This document shows, one piece after another, positions 25,963 through 35,120 of a stretch of DNA of 64,000 bases. The notes beneath the pieces were generated by a model. The model was not told where the DNA came from. It was given only the letters and a program-made list of their open reading frames with translations, and did not search any database. Position numbers and translations under genes: made by a program. The stretch is from CAUZWH01 sp965247665 (GTDB lineage: Bacteria > Pseudomonadota > Alphaproteobacteria > SHVV01): contig CBDFHH010000005.1 of NCBI GenBank assembly GCA_965247665.1, forward strand, positions 1,178,001-1,242,000. Reading direction: 5' to 3'. The number at the start of each line of letters is the position of its first letter. The stretch's first letter is position 1.

Positions 25963-26310
25963 CTCGAAAAAGACGACCACGCGGTTCCTTCACCGCCGCT
26001 CACGCGTCGGCGGCAGCTCGACGGCATGAGTCCGAAAACCGGCGGCTGGCGCAACGCCGATCATATCCCGACGACGGCGTGCCGGGCGACAGCATCGGCG
26101 ATCGCTCCGGGGTTGCGCGGTTCGCCACGGTTGCCACGTCACCATGGCGCGCAGCGACTACCCCTTCTACATTCCCGAAAGGTACCGGCGCAGCGGCGCC
26201 GCAACCCGCTGCGCACGGAATGGGGTTGCCGGTCCGGCCGTTGACGCAGCCGAGGCGAGTTTCAAGAATGCACGCCTGATTCGAACAGCGTTCAGAGAGG
26301 GAGGCCGGCG
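25963..26310. other. Intergenic region, no gene seen
   Basis: 348 nt with no supported gene. A hairpin with stem CCGCCG/CGGCGG (25993-26013) lies 30 nt after the aldolase stop and could end that transcript, but no U-tract follows. The last 20 nt hold GAGGGAGG, the ribosome site of the glutathione transferase gene. Confidence 0.35.
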
Positions 26311-26931
26311 ATGCTAAGGATCTACGGGCGGACCGATTCCGCCAACGTGCAAAAGGTGTTGTGGGCGTGTGCGGAGATGGGAGTGGCCTATGATCGCATC
26401 GACATGGGTATGAAATACGGCGGCAACGACACCCCGGAATATCTCGCGATGAACCCCAACGGCAGGGTTCCAACGATCGACGATGACGGGTTCATCCTCT
26501 GGGAGTCGAACGCGATCGTCCGTTATCTCAGCGCCAAACATGATTCCGGCGGCCTGTCTCCGTCCGATCAGCGGGTGCGCGCCGATGCCGAGCGCTGGAT
26601 GGATTGGCAGCTCGGTACCCTCGCCCCCGCCTTTACGCCGATGTTTCTCGGGCTGGTGCGGATGTCGGAATCCGAGCGCGACGAAAACGCGATCGAAAAA
26701 TCGCGCGCGGAAACCGCGCGGCTGTTCGGTTTTATGGACAAGCGGCTTGCCGGCCGCCGATACCTCGTGGCCGACACCCTGACGATCGCTGACATTCCCT
26801 TTGCCGGTTTCGTCTACCGCTGGTTTGAGATGGACGTCGAGCGGCCGTCAATGCCTGCCTTCGAAGCCTGGTACGAATGCCTGTGCGCGCGCGACGCGTT
26901 TCGCGAGCACATCATGGTCGGCCTCAGCTAA
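26311..26931 (+). CDS. Glutathione S-transferase family protein
   Basis: 206 residues with the two GST domains. The N-terminal thioredoxin-like domain (about 1-78) has SANVQKVLWACAEMGV, the cis-Pro in NGRVPTIDDDG, and the glutathione-contacting WESNAIVRYL. The all-alpha C-terminal domain includes the N-capping box region LTIADIPFAG. Ser10 is the likely thiol-activating residue. The start has GAGGGAGG upstream. It is convergent with the CoA-transferase gene. Probable role: conjugation or reductive removal of electrophiles; the substrate is unknown. Confidence 0.9.
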   Translation: MLRIYGRTDSANVQKVLWACAEMGVAYDRIDMGMKYGGNDTPEYLAMNPNGRVPTIDDDGFILWESNAIVRYLSAKHDSGGLSPSDQRVRADAERWMDWQLGTLAPAFTPMFLGLVRMSESERDENAIEKSRAETARLFGFMDKRLAGRRYLVADTLTIADIPFAGFVYRWFEMDVERPSMPAFEAWYECLCARDAFREHIMVGLS

Positions 26932-26978
26932 CGTAGGGCTGAGCCCGCGTCGCACGCCGCGCCGCAGCGTCGCGTCAA

Positions 26979-26995
26979 CGGCGATCAAATCGCCG
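26979..26995. terminator. Perfect hairpin between convergent genes
   Basis: CGGCGAT-CAA-ATCGCCG is a perfect seven-pair stem with a three-base loop, located between the stops of the glutathione transferase and CoA-transferase genes. It is well placed for a bidirectional terminator, but no U-tract follows. Confidence 0.45.
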
Positions 26996-27032
26996 CGCCG
27001 CGGCGTTAACCTTTCGTGTTTCCGGCCTGGGA

Positions 27033-28253
27033 CTAAGCGCAGACGACCGCGCCGCCGGCCGCCATGGCATCGATCTCGGCGTCGCTATAGCCGACTTCGC
27101 GCAACACCTCGCGGGTATGCTGCCCGTAGAGCGGTGCGGCCCGGTGTACGCCGGCCGGAGTCTCGGAGAATTTGATCGGCGGGCCGAGCGTCTTCATTCG
27201 GCCGACCTTGGCGTGGTCGACCTCGGTGATCATTCCGCGCGCCAGGGTTTGCGGGTCCGCATGCATTTCCGCGATGTCGAGGATCGGCCCGGCGGCGACG
27301 CCGGCCGCCTCCAGACGGTCGAGCCAGTCGGCGCTGGTGTGTGCCTTGAACAGCGGTGCCAGCGATTCCTGCAGCGCGACGAGGTTGTTCATGCGCTGGA
27401 GATTGTCGCAGAAGCGCGGATCGTCGTTGAGCTCAGGCGCGCCGAGCTCGTCGAGGATACGCAGCCAGCTCTGTTGATTGGCGCCGCCGATATTGATCCA
27501 GCCGTCGGCGGTTTCGACTGCCTGGTACGGCGCGTTCAAGGGATGGGCCGATCCCATCGCACGCGGCGGTGTCCCGGTCGCCAGCTGAATCGCCGATTGC
27601 CAGAAGGTATGAATGATGCCGGCTTCGAACAGCGACGTGTCGACGATCTGACCTTCGCCGGTCTTGAGCCGGTGGCAATAGGCGGCGAGGATTCCCGTCG
27701 CAGCGAGAAAACCGGCGGTGATATCGGTGACCGGCGGACCGATCTTGACCGGCGGCCGCTCGGGCCCCTCGCCGGTGATGCTCATCAGCCCGCTCATACC
27801 TTGGGCAATCAGGTCGAACCCGCGCCGGTCGGCATAGGGCCCGTCTTGGCCAAAGGCGGAGATCGCGGCGTAGATCAGCGCTGGGTTGCGTTGCCTGAGG
27901 CGTTCATAGTCGAAGCCGAGGCGATCCATCACGCCGCGTTTGTAATTCTCGGTCAGTACGTCGGCGCGATCGATTAGCCGCCACAGCACCTCCTTGCCGG
28001 CGTCGGCCTTGAGATCCACCGCGATCCCGCGCTTGTTGCGGTTGATCATCATGAAAGCGGCCGATTCGCCGTCGAGCTCGGGCGGAATCGAACGCCGTGA
28101 GTCATCGCCGTCGGGGATCCGTTCGACCTTGATCACGCTGGCGCCCATGTCGGCCAGCATCACGCCGCAGGTCGGCCCGGCGAGGTGGTGGCATAATTCG
28201 ACGACGACCACGCCCTTGAGCGGGCCGCTCGGCTGTTCGGTAATCACCGACAT
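27033..28253 (-). CDS. CaiB/BaiF family (class III) CoA-transferase
   Basis: 406 residues, the normal size. The family pattern is clear: VVELCHHLAGPTCGVMLADMGASVIKVE at the N-terminus, and the catalytic Asp in GQIVDTSLFEAG. NRNKRGIAVDLK and the central GPPVTDITAGFLAATG are typical. These enzymes move CoA between carboxylic acids through a mixed anhydride on Asp. The stop is 10 nt from the enoyl-CoA hydratase start in the same operon order (reductase, hydratase, CoA-transferase on the minus strand). The natural acid substrate is unknown. Confidence 0.92.
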   Translation of the reverse strand: MSVITEQPSGPLKGVVVVELCHHLAGPTCGVMLADMGASVIKVERIPDGDDSRRSIPPELDGESAAFMMINRNKRGIAVDLKADAGKEVLWRLIDRADVLTENYKRGVMDRLGFDYERLRQRNPALIYAAISAFGQDGPYADRRGFDLIAQGMSGLMSITGEGPERPPVKIGPPVTDITAGFLAATGILAAYCHRLKTGEGQIVDTSLFEAGIIHTFWQSAIQLATGTPPRAMGSAHPLNAPYQAVETADGWINIGGANQQSWLRILDELGAPELNDDPRFCDNLQRMNNLVALQESLAPLFKAHTSADWLDRLEAAGVAAGPILDIAEMHADPQTLARGMITEVDHAKVGRMKTLGPPIKFSETPAGVHRAAPLYGQHTREVLREVGYSDAEIDAMAAGGAVVCA

Positions 28254-28262
28254 TGACGCCGC

Positions 28263-29045
28263 CTATCTGGCCTTGAACACGGCCGCGCGCTTGTCCAGAA
28301 ACGCGCGGTAGCCCTCTTGGAAATCTTCGCTGTCGTAGCAGTCGTAGGCGGTATCGCGCTCCGCGTCGCTGAGCGGCGTCGGCTCGGCGAGACGGCGGAT
28401 GGCTTGCTTGTGCCAGCGATTCGTGAGCGGCGCCCGCGCGGCGATGCGCGCGGCGATATCGAGGGCGGTGGCCTCCACCTGGTCGTCGGCCGCCATGCGG
28501 TGAACCAAACCCATCCGATAGGCGTATTCGGCGTCGAAGATCTCGCCGCACAGCAGGATTTCATAGGCAAACGCACGCCCGACCACGGCGATCAGCGCTT
28601 CCAGCTCGGCATGCGAAACCACCAGGCCGAGCTTGTTGCTGGGGATGCCGAATTTTGACGACGTGCCGCAAATCCTGAGATCGCAACGGGTGGCGATCTC
28701 GACGCCGCCGCCGATACAGAACCCCGTGATCATCGCCACCGTGGGGTGACGGCACTCGCCGATCGCGTGCAAGCCCTCGGTCACCGCGATTCCGTACACC
28801 TTGCCCTTGGCGCGGCCCCGGCGCTCGTTTTTGAACTCGGAAATGTCCGCTCCGGCGACGAAGGCCTGGTCGCCGGCACCGCGCAGCACGACGCAACGCA
28901 AATCATCATCGGCCGACAATTCGCGCATCACCGCGCCGATGCCGCGCCACACCTCCAGATTGACCGCATTGTGCCGCTCCGGGCGGTTGAAGATTACGGT
29001 GGCGATGGGTCCATCGCGTTCGACCAGCAGCGATTGTTCTGACAT
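28263..29045 (-). CDS. Enoyl-CoA hydratase/isomerase family protein
   Basis: 260 residues of the crotonase fold. The oxyanion-hole segments are GAGDQAFVAGADISEF and ITGFCIGGGVEIATRCDLRI. The first catalytic Glu position of crotonase (usually GxE near KLG) is occupied in SSKFGIPSNKLGLVVS by no Glu, so the protein may be an isomerase or hydrolase rather than a hydratase. The start ATG at 29045 has GGAGGGAC upstream. It lies in an operon between an aldo/keto reductase and a CaiB-type CoA-transferase. Confidence 0.88.
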   Translation of the reverse strand: MSEQSLLVERDGPIATVIFNRPERHNAVNLEVWRGIGAVMRELSADDDLRCVVLRGAGDQAFVAGADISEFKNERRGRAKGKVYGIAVTEGLHAIGECRHPTVAMITGFCIGGGVEIATRCDLRICGTSSKFGIPSNKLGLVVSHAELEALIAVVGRAFAYEILLCGEIFDAEYAYRMGLVHRMAADDQVEATALDIAARIAARAPLTNRWHKQAIRRLAEPTPLSDAERDTAYDCYDSEDFQEGYRAFLDKRAAVFKAR

Positions 29046-29054
29046 CGTCCCTCC

Positions 29055-30035
29055 TTATGCGACGGCATCGATATCGGCGAGCACGTCATCGCCGAGGGTC
29101 AAGTCGGCGTGTGCGATGATGTTCTTGAGTTGTGACAGACGTGAACAGCTCGTCAGTACGGTCGCTACGCCGGGCCGCGCTGCGACCCAAGCCACGGCCA
29201 TGGCCGCCGGATCGAGGCCGTGGCGGCGGGCGACCGCGACGTAGCGGTCCGCGCGCGCCAGCATCTCGGGCGAACCGAAACGCTGCACCGCGTACTCGAG
29301 TTCGGCGAACCGCGTGCCCTTGCCGAACTTGCCGCCGGCGTATTTGCCTGTCAGTGCGCCCTGGCCGAGCGGCGAGAACGCCATCATGCCGACCTCCTCG
29401 CGCACGCATACCTCCGACATTCCATGGTCGTAATCGCGCCATAACAGACTGTAATTGTTCTGGAGCGAAACGATGCGCGGCAGGCCGGTTGCCTCCGACA
29501 GGGCGATCAGGCGGGTCAGGCCCCACGCCGTTTCGTTGCTGACGCCGGCATAGCGCACCTTGCCCGCCTCGATCAGCCGGTCGAACGCTTCGAGCTGAGC
29601 TTCCATCGGCACCTGGCGGTCGGGCCAGTGGGTCTGATAGAGGTCGATATGGTCGGTCTGCAGCCGCTTTAGAGAGGCCTCGCAAGCGGCCGCGAAGTGA
29701 CGCCAGTCGAGCCCGGTAAATCCGCCCCGCAGATACGGCACGATATCGCCGAATTCGGCCCGGTTCGAACCGCAGATCTTGGTCGCCAGGATCACCGCGT
29801 CGCGCGGCTTGCGTTTGAGCCAGGCGCCGACGATCCGCTCCGATTGGCCGTGCGTTTTCGGGCCCTGAGGCGAGGGGTACATCTCGGCGACGTCGACCAG
29901 GTTGATACCGCGGTCGAGCGCCGCGTCGAGCAGGCGATGGCTCTTCGCCTGATCGAGCTGCGTGCCCATGTTCATCGTGCCGAGTCCGCGAGTCGAGACC
30001 CGCAGGCCGCTGCGCCCCAGACGTCGATACCGCAT
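29055..30035 (-). CDS. Aldo/keto reductase (Tas-like)
   Basis: 326 residues. The catalytic residues are Asp and Tyr in LVDVAEMYPSP, Lys in ATKICG, and His in YQTHWPDR. The longer loop PSPQGPKTHGQSE after the Tyr is typical of Tas/YajO-like members. The chain starts with MRYRRLGRSGLRVS, a standard N-terminus. It is the first gene of a minus-strand operon with the hydratase and CoA-transferase genes, and is divergent from the formate-THF ligase gene. Confidence 0.9.
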   Translation of the reverse strand: MRYRRLGRSGLRVSTRGLGTMNMGTQLDQAKSHRLLDAALDRGINLVDVAEMYPSPQGPKTHGQSERIVGAWLKRKPRDAVILATKICGSNRAEFGDIVPYLRGGFTGLDWRHFAAACEASLKRLQTDHIDLYQTHWPDRQVPMEAQLEAFDRLIEAGKVRYAGVSNETAWGLTRLIALSEATGLPRIVSLQNNYSLLWRDYDHGMSEVCVREEVGMMAFSPLGQGALTGKYAGGKFGKGTRFAELEYAVQRFGSPEMLARADRYVAVARRHGLDPAAMAVAWVAARPGVATVLTSCSRLSQLKNIIAHADLTLGDDVLADIDAVA

Positions 30036-30143
30036 ATGTTTCCCCTCAGCCTGCTTGCTGCGTGATCCGGCGGATTGCTAGTCTTGGCGCGGGTCGCGCC
30101 GACCTGTCAACCTCACCGCATCTCTCCAACTCTCCAGGGCGCC

Positions 30144-31838
30144 ATGGCAACCGATCAACACACCAATCGCAAATCGGATATCGATATCGCTCAAGCCGCG
30201 ACGCTCAAGCCGATCCAGGAAATCGGTGACAAGCTCGGCATTCCAGCTGACAACCTGGAACCCTACGGGTACACCAAGGCCAAGATCGATTTCGACTTCA
30301 TCGACGGTCTCAGCGACCGGCCCGACGGCAAGCTCATCCTGGTAACGGCGATGACCCCGACGCCGGCCGGCGAGGGCAAGACCACGACCACCGTCGGTCT
30401 CGGCGACGCGCTCAATCTGATCGGCAAGAAGGCAATGAGCTGCCTGCGCGAACCTTCGCTGGGTCCTTGTTTCGGGCTGAAAGGTGGTGCCGCCGGCGGC
30501 GGCTATGCGCAGGTCGTGCCGATGGAGGATATCAACCTCCACTTCACCGGCGACATGCACGCGATCGGCGTCGCCAACAATCTGCTCGCGGCGGCGATCG
30601 ACAACCACGTCTATTGGGGTAACGACCTCGGCATCGACCCGCGCCGCATCTCCTGGCGGCGTGCGGTCGACATGAACGATCGCGCGTTGCGCGATATGGT
30701 GATCGGCCTCGGCGGCGTCGCCAACGGCTTTCCGCGCCAAGACGGGTTCGACATCACGGTGGCGTCGGAGATCATGGCGATCTTTTGCCTGGCGCGCTCG
30801 GTCGACGATCTCAAACGCCGGCTCGGCAACATTGTTGTTGGCTATACCCGTACCCGCGAGCCAGTCAGGGCCGAGCAGGTCGGCGTCGCCGGCGCGATGG
30901 CAGCGGTGCTCAAGGACGCGATCAAACCGAACCTGGTGCAGACGCTCGAGAACAATCCCGTGTTCGTGCATGGCGGCCCGTTCGCCAATATCGCGCATGG
31001 TTGCAACTCGGTGCTGGCGACGCAGGTCGGCCTCAAGCTGTGCGACTACGTCATCACCGAGGCCGGGTTCGGGGCCGACCTCGGGGCCGAGAAGTTCTTC
31101 AACATCAAGTGCCGCAAAGCGGGCCTCAAACCGGACTGCGCCGTCATCGTCGCAACCGTGCGCGCGCTCAAGATGCATGGCGGCGTCGCCAAGGACGAAC
31201 TCGGCAGGGAGAATCTCGAGGCGCTGCGGGTCGGCGGTGCCAATCTCGTCCGCCACATCGAGAACGTGAAAAAGTTCGGTGTCCCGGTCGTGGTGTCGAT
31301 CAACGCGTTCAGCAGTGACACCGACGCCGAGCACCAGCTGATCAAGGAGGTGGTCGAGGGCCAGGGCGCGAAGGCGATCGTCGCCGATCATTGGGCCAAT
31401 GGCGGCGAAGGCGCGCGCGAGCTTGCCGAGACCGTGGTGGCGACCATCGACACCGAAACCGCCGACTTCAAGCCGCTCTACCGCGACGATCTATCGCTCG
31501 AAGACAAGGTGTGGACCATCGCCCGCGAGATCTACCACGCCGACGACATCGCCGCCGACCAGAAGGTACGGAACCGCTTCGCCGAGCTGGAGAAGGAAGG
31601 GGCCGGCAGCTACCCCGTCTGCATGGCCAAGACTCAATACAGCTTCTCCGCCGACGCCAACCTCAAGGGGGCGCCCTCCGGCTTCACGGTCCCGGTCCGC
31701 GAGCTGCGCCTTTCCGGTGGGGCCGAGTTCGTGGTCGCGATCTGCGGCGACGTCATGACGATGCCGGGGCTGCCGCGCGTGCCGGCGGCCAACGCCATCG
31801 ACGTCGGGGACGACGGCCGTATCACCGGCCTGTTCTAA
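30144..31838 (+). CDS. fhs: Formate-tetrahydrofolate ligase
   Basis: 564 residues. The family signatures are complete: nucleotide-binding TPTPAGEGKTTTTVGLGDAL, the SLGPCFGLKGGAAGGGYAQVVPMEDINLHFTGD core, and GFGADLGAEKFFNIKCR. The ATG at 30144 begins the protein; an in-frame ATG at 30075 would add a 23-residue tail lacking homology. The enzyme makes 10-formyl-THF from formate, THF and ATP, feeding one-carbon metabolism or recovering formate released by demethylations. It stands alone on the plus strand, convergent with the AhpD-like gene. Confidence 0.95.
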   Translation: MATDQHTNRKSDIDIAQAATLKPIQEIGDKLGIPADNLEPYGYTKAKIDFDFIDGLSDRPDGKLILVTAMTPTPAGEGKTTTTVGLGDALNLIGKKAMSCLREPSLGPCFGLKGGAAGGGYAQVVPMEDINLHFTGDMHAIGVANNLLAAAIDNHVYWGNDLGIDPRRISWRRAVDMNDRALRDMVIGLGGVANGFPRQDGFDITVASEIMAIFCLARSVDDLKRRLGNIVVGYTRTREPVRAEQVGVAGAMAAVLKDAIKPNLVQTLENNPVFVHGGPFANIAHGCNSVLATQVGLKLCDYVITEAGFGADLGAEKFFNIKCRKAGLKPDCAVIVATVRALKMHGGVAKDELGRENLEALRVGGANLVRHIENVKKFGVPVVVSINAFSSDTDAEHQLIKEVVEGQGAKAIVADHWANGGEGARELAETVVATIDTETADFKPLYRDDLSLEDKVWTIAREIYHADDIAADQKVRNRFAELEKEGAGSYPVCMAKTQYSFSADANLKGAPSGFTVPVRELRLSGGAEFVVAICGDVMTMPGLPRVPAANAIDVGDDGRITGLF

Positions 31839-31854
31839 GCGTCCACCGCACAGC

Positions 31855-31888
31855 CGCTGGCCGCCGATTGCCGGCTAGCGGGCCAGCG
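31855..31888. terminator. Inverted repeat between convergent genes
   Basis: CGCTGGCC (31855-31862) and GGCCAGCG (31881-31888) form a perfect eight-pair stem around an 18-base loop that itself contains GCCGGC. It covers the 3' ends of fhs and the convergent AhpD-like gene. There is no U-tract. Confidence 0.4.
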
Positions 31889-32444
31889 AGTGATATTCGG
31901 GGTTGGGTGCCATTTCGATGGCGGAGGCCATGCGATTGGACATGTTGAAGAAGCTCGCGATCTCGGCGATGTCCCACAGATCACGCTCGTCGAACCCGAC
32001 GTCGCGCAGCGCCTGGCGGTCCTCCTCCGAAATGCGGTCGGGCCGCTCCGTGAGCTTGACTGCGAAATCAAGCATGGCGCGCTGACGCGGCTCGAGCTCG
32101 GCGGCACGGTAGTTCGTCGCGATCTGTTCACCGAGGACCGGGTCGCCCGAGCGGTGGCGCACGGCCCAGCCATGCGCGACCAGGCAGTAGTGGCAGTGGT
32201 TTTGCGACGACACGACAGTCGCGATCATCTCGCGTTCGAGCTTGCTTAAGCCCGATTCGCCGAGCATCAGCTCGTCGACATAGGTGATGAAGTTGCGCAG
32301 GCGCGCCGGGTTCCAGGCAAAGGCGCGCAGGACATTGGGCACGAAGCCGAGCTTTTCTACGCACTTGGCGAAGTAGGCCTCGAGCTCGACATCCAGCGGT
32401 TCGCCGGCCGGCAGGTTCAGCGCCATCGGATTGGTTTTGTTCAT
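31875..32444 (-). CDS. Carboxymuconolactone decarboxylase/AhpD-family peroxidase-related protein
   Basis: 189 residues, the length of the uncharacterised peroxidase-related AhpD subgroup. The redox motif is CHYCLVAHG (C-x-x-C followed by His), in which the two Cys reduce peroxide-type or disulfide substrates. A second helical segment (DIAEIASFFNMSNRMASA) completes the fold. The start at 32444 lies 5 nt after the acyl-CoA dehydrogenase stop, so both are in one operon. Likely role: peroxide defence linked to flavin oxidation (inference). Confidence 0.87.
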   Translation of the reverse strand: MNKTNPMALNLPAGEPLDVELEAYFAKCVEKLGFVPNVLRAFAWNPARLRNFITYVDELMLGESGLSKLEREMIATVVSSQNHCHYCLVAHGWAVRHRSGDPVLGEQIATNYRAAELEPRQRAMLDFAVKLTERPDRISEEDRQALRDVGFDERDLWDIAEIASFFNMSNRMASAIEMAPNPEYHSLAR

Positions 32445-32449
32445 TTGAG

Positions 32450-33649
32450 TCAGGTTCGCTCGATGTTGAGGTAGCCGTCGCGGGTCTGCGGCAGCTTGCG
32501 GCCGAGGATCCGAGAGGCGGCGAACGTACGCAGGATCTGTGCCGTGCCACCGCCGATCGTGAACATCCGCGCGTCACGCACCATCCGTTCCAGCGGTTGA
32601 TTGCGCGAGTAGCCGCGCGCACCGAAGATCTGCAGCGCGTCGTTGGTGACCGCGATCGCCATTTCCGAGGCGAAGATTTTGGCCTGCGCCGCGAGCAGCG
32701 GGTCGGGGAACCCGTCGCCGGCGCTGGCCGCTGCCTGATAGATCAGTGCCTGAGCTGCTGCGGCCCGGGTGTTCATGTCGACCAGCATCCACTGCAGTCC
32801 TTGGAACTCGGCGATCGGGCGGCCGAACTGCTCGCGTTTTCCGGCGTAGTCGAGCGCCAGCGCATAGGCGCCCTCGGCCAAGCCGAGCGCCACGCTGGCG
32901 GCGCCGACGCGCTGCGCGTTGTAGGCATTCATGAGATCGGCGAAGCCCTTGCCGAGGCCGCGCGGGGGCAGCACCAGGGTATCGGGCGTCAGTTCCATAT
33001 CCTCGAACAGGATCTCCGTCTCGGGAATGCCCCGCAAGCCCATCGTCGGTTCGCGCGCGCCGACCTTCAACCCGGGCGTTTCGTCGCGGATGACGATGAA
33101 CCCGCCGATACCCTCCTCGGCGCCGCTCTCGTCGAATATGCGGGCGAACACCAAGTGCAGGCGCGATACTCCGCCGCCGGTGATCCAGTGTTTCTTGCCG
33201 TTGACGACGTAGCGGTTGCCGCGCTTGTCGGCACGGGTGGTCATCTCGGTGGCGGCGCTGCCGGCGTCGGGTTCGGTGATGCAGATCGCCGGCTTGTCGC
33301 CGCCGAGGACCAGCTCGGCGGCCAGTCGTTTCTGATCGTCCGATCCGTAGGTCATGATCGCGCCGACCGCGCCCATGTTTGCCTCGACGACGATGCGGCC
33401 GGTGACGCCGCAGGCCTTGGCCATCTCTTCGATGACCAGAACGGCGTCGAGATAGCTCGCGCCCTGACCGCCGAGGAATTGCGGAATGGTCATGCCGAAG
33501 AAACCGGCATCGACGAGATCGGCGACATTGGCCCACGGATAGCTTTCGCTGCGGTCGACCTCGGCCGCGCGTTCGACGATCGCGCCGCGCGCCAGCTCGC
33601 GCGCCCGATCGCGCAGCTTCAATTGTTCGGTGGTGAGGTCGAAATACAT
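32450..33649 (-). CDS. Acyl-CoA dehydrogenase family protein
   Basis: 399 residues. FAD-binding signatures are CITEPDAGSAATEM and KHWITGG. The C-terminal LQIFGARGYSRNQPLERMVRDAR is normal. The catalytic base is unusual: the segment IGGGTAQI has Gly where medium-chain enzymes have Glu (EGT), and the alternative isovaleryl-type position (LER) appears as AQR. It might therefore act on a special substrate or have a non-classical base. The start overlaps the divergent region with the TTC38-like gene 58 nt away, so their promoters share a short segment. Confidence 0.88.
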   Translation of the reverse strand: MYFDLTTEQLKLRDRARELARGAIVERAAEVDRSESYPWANVADLVDAGFFGMTIPQFLGGQGASYLDAVLVIEEMAKACGVTGRIVVEANMGAVGAIMTYGSDDQKRLAAELVLGGDKPAICITEPDAGSAATEMTTRADKRGNRYVVNGKKHWITGGGVSRLHLVFARIFDESGAEEGIGGFIVIRDETPGLKVGAREPTMGLRGIPETEILFEDMELTPDTLVLPPRGLGKGFADLMNAYNAQRVGAASVALGLAEGAYALALDYAGKREQFGRPIAEFQGLQWMLVDMNTRAAAAQALIYQAAASAGDGFPDPLLAAQAKIFASEMAIAVTNDALQIFGARGYSRNQPLERMVRDARMFTIGGGTAQILRTFAASRILGRKLPQTRDGYLNIERT

Positions 33650-33707
33650 CGGCGTCAGGGGCGGTTCGCGCTACTGTATTCGGCGCCCGAGCAAGAGGTC
33701 AAAGCCC

Positions 33708-35096
33708 ATGCCGATCGATGCCTTCGGACTGCCGATAAGCGCTGCCAGCGACGAAGCGGCCACCGCGTATGACGAACTCGTCGCCGCCTATCTCGGCTTC
33801 CGCCGTGACGGCGGTGATCGCCTCAAGGCCGCACTGGCGGTCGACGACATGCTGGTGATGGCGCATGTGCTGAAGGGCTATTTCTATCTGCTGTTCTGCA
33901 ATCCGCAGATGGACGCGCGCGTGGCCAAGACCCTCGATGCCGCTCAGGGTGCAGCCGATGCTGTGGAGGCCGACGAGCGCGAGCGACGCCATATCGATGC
34001 GCTGCGCGCGTGGGCGGCGCGCGACCTCTTTGGTGCGACGGCGGCCTGGGAGGACATTCTGTTGCAATGGCCGCGCGACATCATCGCGCTGCGGCTTGCC
34101 CACTTCACTCACTTCTATTTCGGCGATGCCCGCAATCTCCGCGATTCGATCGCCCGCGTGCTGCCCGTCTGGGACGAGGCCGATCCGGCTTACGCCCACC
34201 TGCTTGGGATGTGGGCGTTCGGCCTCGAGGAAAGCGGCGATTATACCCGGGCGGAGCAGGCCGGGCGCCGTGCCGTCGAGATCGACCCGGCCAACATCTG
34301 GGCGGTTCATGCGGTGGCCCACGTCATGGAAATGCAGGGCCGCCACGCCGAGGGCATCGCCTGGCTTACCGACACCGAGGACGACTGGGCGCCGTGCAAC
34401 AACTTCGCCTATCACGTGTGGTGGCACCGCGCGCTGTTCCATCTCGAGCGCAGCGAGCACGACGCGGTGCTGGATCACTATGACAACCACATTCGCGCCG
34501 ACGACGAGTCGGAGGATTACCTCGACATGTCGAACGCGATCGCGATGTTGTGGCGGCTCGAGAATGCCGGTGTCGATGTCGGCTCGCGCTGGCGGGAACT
34601 GGCCGACAAGTCGGAAAAGCGCATCGAGGATCACGTGCTCGTTTTTATCGACGCGCACCTGGCCATGGCGCTCGCGGCAGATGAGCGCGGGGCGGCGACC
34701 GCGCGCTTGCTCGAGACGATGGCAGATGCCGCCGATGCCGATACCAGCGAGGCGCCGGTCTATCGCGAGGTCGGCATTTCCCTGTGCGAAGGGCTGGTCG
34801 CCTATCGCGCGGACGATTTCCCGACCGCCGTCGAACGCTTGCTGCCGAACCGCTACGACGTCGTGAGAATCGGCGGCAGCCACGCCCAGCGCGACGTATT
34901 CGAGCAAACCCTGATCGACGCGGCGATCAAGGCCGGGCGCGATCGTCTGGTAAGGGCGCTGTTGGCGGAGCGAGTGGCCGCGCGACCCAACAGCGGTCCG
35001 ACCTGGCTGCGCTACGCCGACTGTCTCGAACGCCTCGGCGATGCCGCCGCGGCGAACGACGCCCGCGCACGGGCCGCGGCACTGCGTACGAATTGA
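33708..35096 (+). CDS. Tetratricopeptide-repeat protein, TTC38-like
   Basis: 462 residues, helical throughout, with degenerate TPR units; the segment DPAYAHLLGMWAFGLEESGDYTRAEQAGRRAVEIDP is the clearest. The overall pattern and the conserved WAVHAVAHVMEMQGR / NNFAYHVWWHRALFHLE stretch match the bacterial homologues of TTC38. The ATG at 33708 has AGAGG upstream; the frame is open to 33630 but that part is not conserved. No signal peptide. Proteins of this family often sit with acyl-CoA and short-chain oxidation genes; their role is unknown. Confidence 0.85.
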   Translation: MPIDAFGLPISAASDEAATAYDELVAAYLGFRRDGGDRLKAALAVDDMLVMAHVLKGYFYLLFCNPQMDARVAKTLDAAQGAADAVEADERERRHIDALRAWAARDLFGATAAWEDILLQWPRDIIALRLAHFTHFYFGDARNLRDSIARVLPVWDEADPAYAHLLGMWAFGLEESGDYTRAEQAGRRAVEIDPANIWAVHAVAHVMEMQGRHAEGIAWLTDTEDDWAPCNNFAYHVWWHRALFHLERSEHDAVLDHYDNHIRADDESEDYLDMSNAIAMLWRLENAGVDVGSRWRELADKSEKRIEDHVLVFIDAHLAMALAADERGAATARLLETMADAADADTSEAPVYREVGISLCEGLVAYRADDFPTAVERLLPNRYDVVRIGGSHAQRDVFEQTLIDAAIKAGRDRLVRALLAERVAARPNSGPTWLRYADCLERLGDAAAANDARARAAALRTN

Positions 35097-35102
35097 CGGA
35101 GC

Positions 35103-35120
35103 GGACGGATCTATCCGTTC
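35103..35120. terminator. Hairpin between convergent genes
   Basis: GGACGGAT and ATCCGTTC pair through eight positions including one G-U, with a very short loop, spanning the stop of the TTC38-like gene and aroC. Plausible shared terminator; no U-tract. Confidence 0.35.
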
